Source of the DNA: UBA5738 sp049641805
GTDB taxonomy: Bacteria > Patescibacteriota > Minisyncoccia > Minisyncoccales > UBA5738
Assembly: GCA_049641805.1 (NCBI GenBank)
Contig: JBARNX010000068.1
Location: forward strand, 1 to 6,680
Direction: 5' to 3'
DNA: 6,680 nucleotides
A program made the position numbers and the translations under genes. A model generated the notes under the pieces. That model was not told the origin of the DNA and searched no databases. It saw only the letters and a list, made by a program, of their open reading frames with translations. Below, piece after piece: positions 5,279 through 6,680 of this stretch; position 1 is the stretch's first letter, and each line of letters begins with the position of its first letter.

Positions 5279-5297
5279 GATTAACAAATTTAAATCT

Positions 5298-5513
5298 ATG
5301 CGCAATGTTGTTAGCATCTCGCTTCCCAAACAATTGGACGAGCAAATAGAAAAAGAAGTAAAAACCGGCAGGTTTGCCTCAAAAAGCGAATTCATCCGCA
5401 GTCTGATTAGGTTATGGCAGGAAGAAAAATTATTTCGCGAATTGGAACAGGGCAGAAAAGAAATAGAGGCAGGCTTGGGAAAAGAATTAAAATCCCTTAA
5501 AGATTTGCGGTAA
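5298..5513 (+). CDS. Ribbon-helix-helix (CopG/ParD-like) antitoxin
   Basis: The 71-aa protein begins MRNVVSISLPKQLDEQIEKE. A short beta strand (VVSISLP) is followed by two helices with FASKSEFIRSLIRLW, the typical RHH dimer DNA-binding fold at residues 1-42. The charged C-terminal helix (residues 43-71) is expected to wrap and neutralise the toxin. The frame is open further upstream to 5187, but that would run through the promoter and operator, so ATG 5298 is the better start. There is no clear Shine-Dalgarno. The toxin gene starts 26 bases after its stop, so the two form an operon, probably repressed at the palindrome over its own -10 box. Which named antitoxin family it belongs to cannot be settled by eye. 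Confidence 0.85.
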   Translation: MRNVVSISLPKQLDEQIEKEVKTGRFASKSEFIRSLIRLWQEEKLFRELEQGRKEIEAGLGKELKSLKDLR

Positions 5514-5539
5514 GCAATAATTAATTTCATTCAATTGAA

Positions 5540-5800
5540 ATGACAATTATTTACTCGCCGCATTTTGAACGGCTTTACAGAAGATTGCCCGGCGACATAA
5601 AAGATGACGCCGAACTTGCCGAAGAAATATTCAGGAACAATCCTCAAGACGCCCGTTTGCGCGTCCATAAACTCGGTGGCCGATTGTCCGGTTATTGGGC
5701 GTTTTCGGTTAACTTTGAATATCGCATTATTTTTTATTACGGCGACAGCAAGGATGATATTTTCTTTGATTCCATCGGCAACCACGATATCTACAGATAA
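5540..5800 (+). CDS. RelE/ParE-superfamily toxin (YafQ/RelE-like mRNA interferase)
   Basis: The 86-aa protein has the compact RelE fold pattern: MTIIYSPHFERLYRRLP (strand and first helix, 1-17), an acidic helix, NPQDARLRVHKLGG (residues 34-47), YWAFSVNFEYRIIFYY (52-67) and a closing strand ending IGNHDIYR (79-86). The YRIIF strand and the C-terminal GNHDxY ending with His82 and Tyr85 are typical of YafQ/RelE-like ribosome-dependent endonucleases. Arg40, Arg41 and Arg62 could contribute to catalysis or RNA binding. A gyrase-poisoning ParE role is less likely but not excluded by eye. It follows the RHH antitoxin, and both sit next to the mobile-element-like DGR region, so the pair may stabilise it. 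Confidence 0.85.
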   Translation: MTIIYSPHFERLYRRLPGDIKDDAELAEEIFRNNPQDARLRVHKLGGRLSGYWAFSVNFEYRIIFYYGDSKDDIFFDSIGNHDIYR

Positions 5801-5837
5801 AGGGCAATTTATAACAGCCATTTAAAAGATTTTATCA

Positions 5838-5925
5838 ATTTTTTCAGAGGGTCTAACCCTCTGAAAAATCCTTCCAAAAAAATGGGAAAAATCAATAATC
5901 AATAATCCGACAATCTTTTTTAAAA
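5838..5925 (+). repeat. Decayed duplicate of the avd leader with a single palindrome
   Basis: This stretch starts with the standard palindrome (5844-5864, flanked by TTTT and AAAA). Its continuation, 5864-5922, closely matches 1972-2029: both contain AAATGGGAAAAATCAAT and then align into the first nine codons of avd. The avd ATG has become ATA and the reading frame is lost. It looks like a remnant of a second avd-containing unit, or of a shared mobile leader. Confidence 0.75.
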
Positions 5926-5943
5926 GGGTCGGACCCTTTTAAA
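5919..5943. repeat. TTTAAAAGGGTC/GACCCTTTTAAA palindrome
   Basis: Perfect 12-nt arms surround a single G. The GGGTC/GACCC centre relates it to the family core, but the outer stem is new (TTTAAAA). It directly follows the avd-leader remnant. It is another case of a changed stem with both arms changed together. Confidence 0.75.
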
Positions 5944-6048
5944 GCCGCGCCGGCGGAAAAGATTCCGGCAAGAATGATTTTTTGCTATCTTAGACCTTCG
6001 CATTGATCAAAAAAATTTAGATAAAATTGAAACTATTTATAAAAATTT
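5944..6048. other. Intergenic stretch with a half palindrome before the nucleotidyltransferase
   Basis: The stretch contains TTAGACCTTCGCATTGATCAA (5990-6010, given here as its key parts TTAGACC, TTCGCATT and GATCAA). This is a half copy of the CGAAGGT-type palindrome with the tail seen after avd. The rest is AT-rich. No convincing promoter pair is visible, though one must lie here or upstream for the gene that follows. Confidence 0.5.
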
Positions 6049-6357
6049 ATGTCAACAATTGAAGCAAAAAAAATCGTAAAAAAATACGCGCAAAGATTGC
6101 GGAAAAACCAAATACCTTTCTCGGCCATCTATTTGTTCGGTTCTTTCGCGAAAGGCCAGGAACGGGAAACCAGCGATATTGATGTGGCGATTGTATCAAA
6201 ACGCAAAGAAACTGATAGATTTATAGTTGAAGTTGGACGGCCGATTTGGGATGTTGATACAAGGATTGAGCCGCATATAATCTCGGAGGAAGATTTTAAG
6301 GAAATAAACACTTCTATCGTTGAGGAAATCATTAAAACCGGCATTAAGGTAGAATAA
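6049..6357 (+). CDS. Minimal nucleotidyltransferase (MNT-domain protein)
   Basis: The 102-aa protein has the Pol beta-superfamily MNT signature LFGSFAKGQERETSDIDVAI, with Gly31-Ser32 and the metal-binding pair Asp43 and Asp45. A later acidic residue (Asp70 or Glu74) could be the third ligand. The length is normal for this family. MNT proteins commonly act as antitoxins that AMPylate a HEPN-domain toxin encoded next door. Here neither neighbour is a HEPN gene: upstream is repeat DNA and downstream is an ATPase gene about 175 bases away. The ATG is preceded by AT-rich sequence without a Shine-Dalgarno. The gene is framed by inverted copies of ACCTTCGCATT (5994-6004 and 6433-6443). It may be an orphan antitoxin, or a single-gene transferase of unknown substrate. 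Confidence 0.85.
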   Translation: MSTIEAKKIVKKYAQRLRKNQIPFSAIYLFGSFAKGQERETSDIDVAIVSKRKETDRFIVEVGRPIWDVDTRIEPHIISEEDFKEINTSIVEEIIKTGIKVE

Positions 6358-6432
6358 TAGCGTATTCGCTCTTAGTCATCTAATTTGCGAGATCAGAAGG
6401 TTGGATAAAAAACAAAGAATCCGCGTTTTAAT

Positions 6433-6454
6433 AATGCGAAGGTTAGACCTTCGC
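6433..6454. repeat. Inverted copy of the CGAAGGT-type palindrome
   Basis: GCGAAGGT-TAG-ACCTTCGC (6436-6454) has 8-nt arms. With the preceding AAT it is the reverse complement of the unit at the avd end (2335 onward). Together with the half copy at 5994-6004 it brackets the nucleotidyltransferase gene. Confidence 0.8.
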
Positions 6455-6467
6455 GTAGCTATGCCGG

Positions 6468-6528
6468 TTTATATTATATTGACAATATAAACTATTGCGT
6501 GATATATTATATTTGTAATGTAATATAT
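6468..6528 (+). promoter_or_regulatory. Promoter with AT-rich inverted repeats upstream of the ATPase gene
   Basis: TTGACA (6479-6484) and TATATT (6503-6508) are 18 bases apart. TTTATATT/AATATAAA (6468-6475 and 6484-6491) forms an inverted repeat over the -35 box, as does ATATTG-A-CAATAT (6476-6488). ATATATTA/TAATATAT (6502-6509 and 6521-6528) spans from the -10 to just before the start codon. These could be operators, but AT-rich DNA gives such repeats easily. Confidence 0.5.
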
Positions 6529-6532
6529 TTCA

Positions 6533-6680
6533 ATGATCAATCGCGAAACATTAAAACGGGTGATCGCCGAACAGCGGGACCAGTTTCTGAAATTGGAAAA
6601 TCCGATTCAAAGGGACGCGATCGCCGCCGCGGATTTTGAGAAAATCGCCGGACTGAAAGAGGCGGTGCTGATTACCGGAG
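6533..6680 (+). CDS. Probable AAA+ ATPase (ATP-binding protein of the DUF4143 type), 3' partial
   Basis: Only the first 49 codons are present. The sequence begins MINRETLKRVIAEQRDQFLK and ends GLKEAVLITG at the window edge. That start, with a basic helix, a linker and then a hydrophobic strand ending ITG just where a Walker A loop would begin, is the usual opening of the prokaryotic AAA_14/DUF4143 ATPases found in many archaea and small-genome bacteria. The Walker A Gly-Lys-Ser/Thr itself would lie past base 6680, so the family call is inference. Base composition returns to a higher GC level inside the gene. It probably has its own promoter (6479-6508). Confidence 0.6.
   Translation, partial: MINRETLKRVIAEQRDQFLKLENPIQRDAIAAADFEKIAGLKEAVLITG

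Noticed and set aside
1928..6454. CRISPR array
   Set aside because: The repeats are irregularly spaced, palindromic and interrupted by genes. There are no uniform spacers and no cas genes.

Overview
The window most resembles a candidate-phyla-radiation (Patescibacteria) genome or a similar small uncultivated bacterium. This is inferred from gene style, not from a marker gene. The signs are a diversity-generating retroelement (DGR) with a formylglycine-generating-enzyme-like target, small toxin-antitoxin and nucleotidyltransferase genes, a REP-type transposase, weak or absent Shine-Dalgarno sequences, and many short palindromes between genes. The usual stop codons fit every gene, so no recoding is needed. 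Every gene I support is on the + strand.

Bases 1-5054 are a DGR in the classical order. First is a GC-rich surface or adhesin-like target gene, cut by the left edge, ending in a variable region (VR, 1747-1863). A hairpin follows it. Then come the accessory protein Avd (2001-2345), a template repeat (TR, 2654-2770) inside a non-coding stretch, and the reverse transcriptase (3913-5054). In a working DGR the RT and Avd copy the TR RNA into cDNA with errors at adenines, and the cDNA replaces the VR. Here 8 of the 10 AAY codons in the TR differ in the VR. However, 16 non-adenine differences show that this pair has not been homogenised recently. The RT reading frame is broken by a 25-nt GA tract; losing one GA unit would restore a 379-aa RT, which makes the tract a candidate phase-variation switch.

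A REP-associated-type Y1 (HUH) transposase gene (3077-3835) sits between the TR and the RT. Its leader and the RT leader are near-identical copies of a palindrome followed by an A/C-rich string. The palindromes share a GGTCTAACC-like core with stems that change in a compensated way. They occur at nearly every junction in the window, sometimes as inverted pairs.

Bases 5055-6680 hold a low-complexity inverted repeat, a ribbon-helix-helix antitoxin with a RelE/YafQ-like toxin behind a promoter with an overlapping operator, a decayed copy of the avd leader (5838-5925), a minimal nucleotidyltransferase flanked by inverted repeats, and the start of a probable AAA+ ATPase cut by the right edge.
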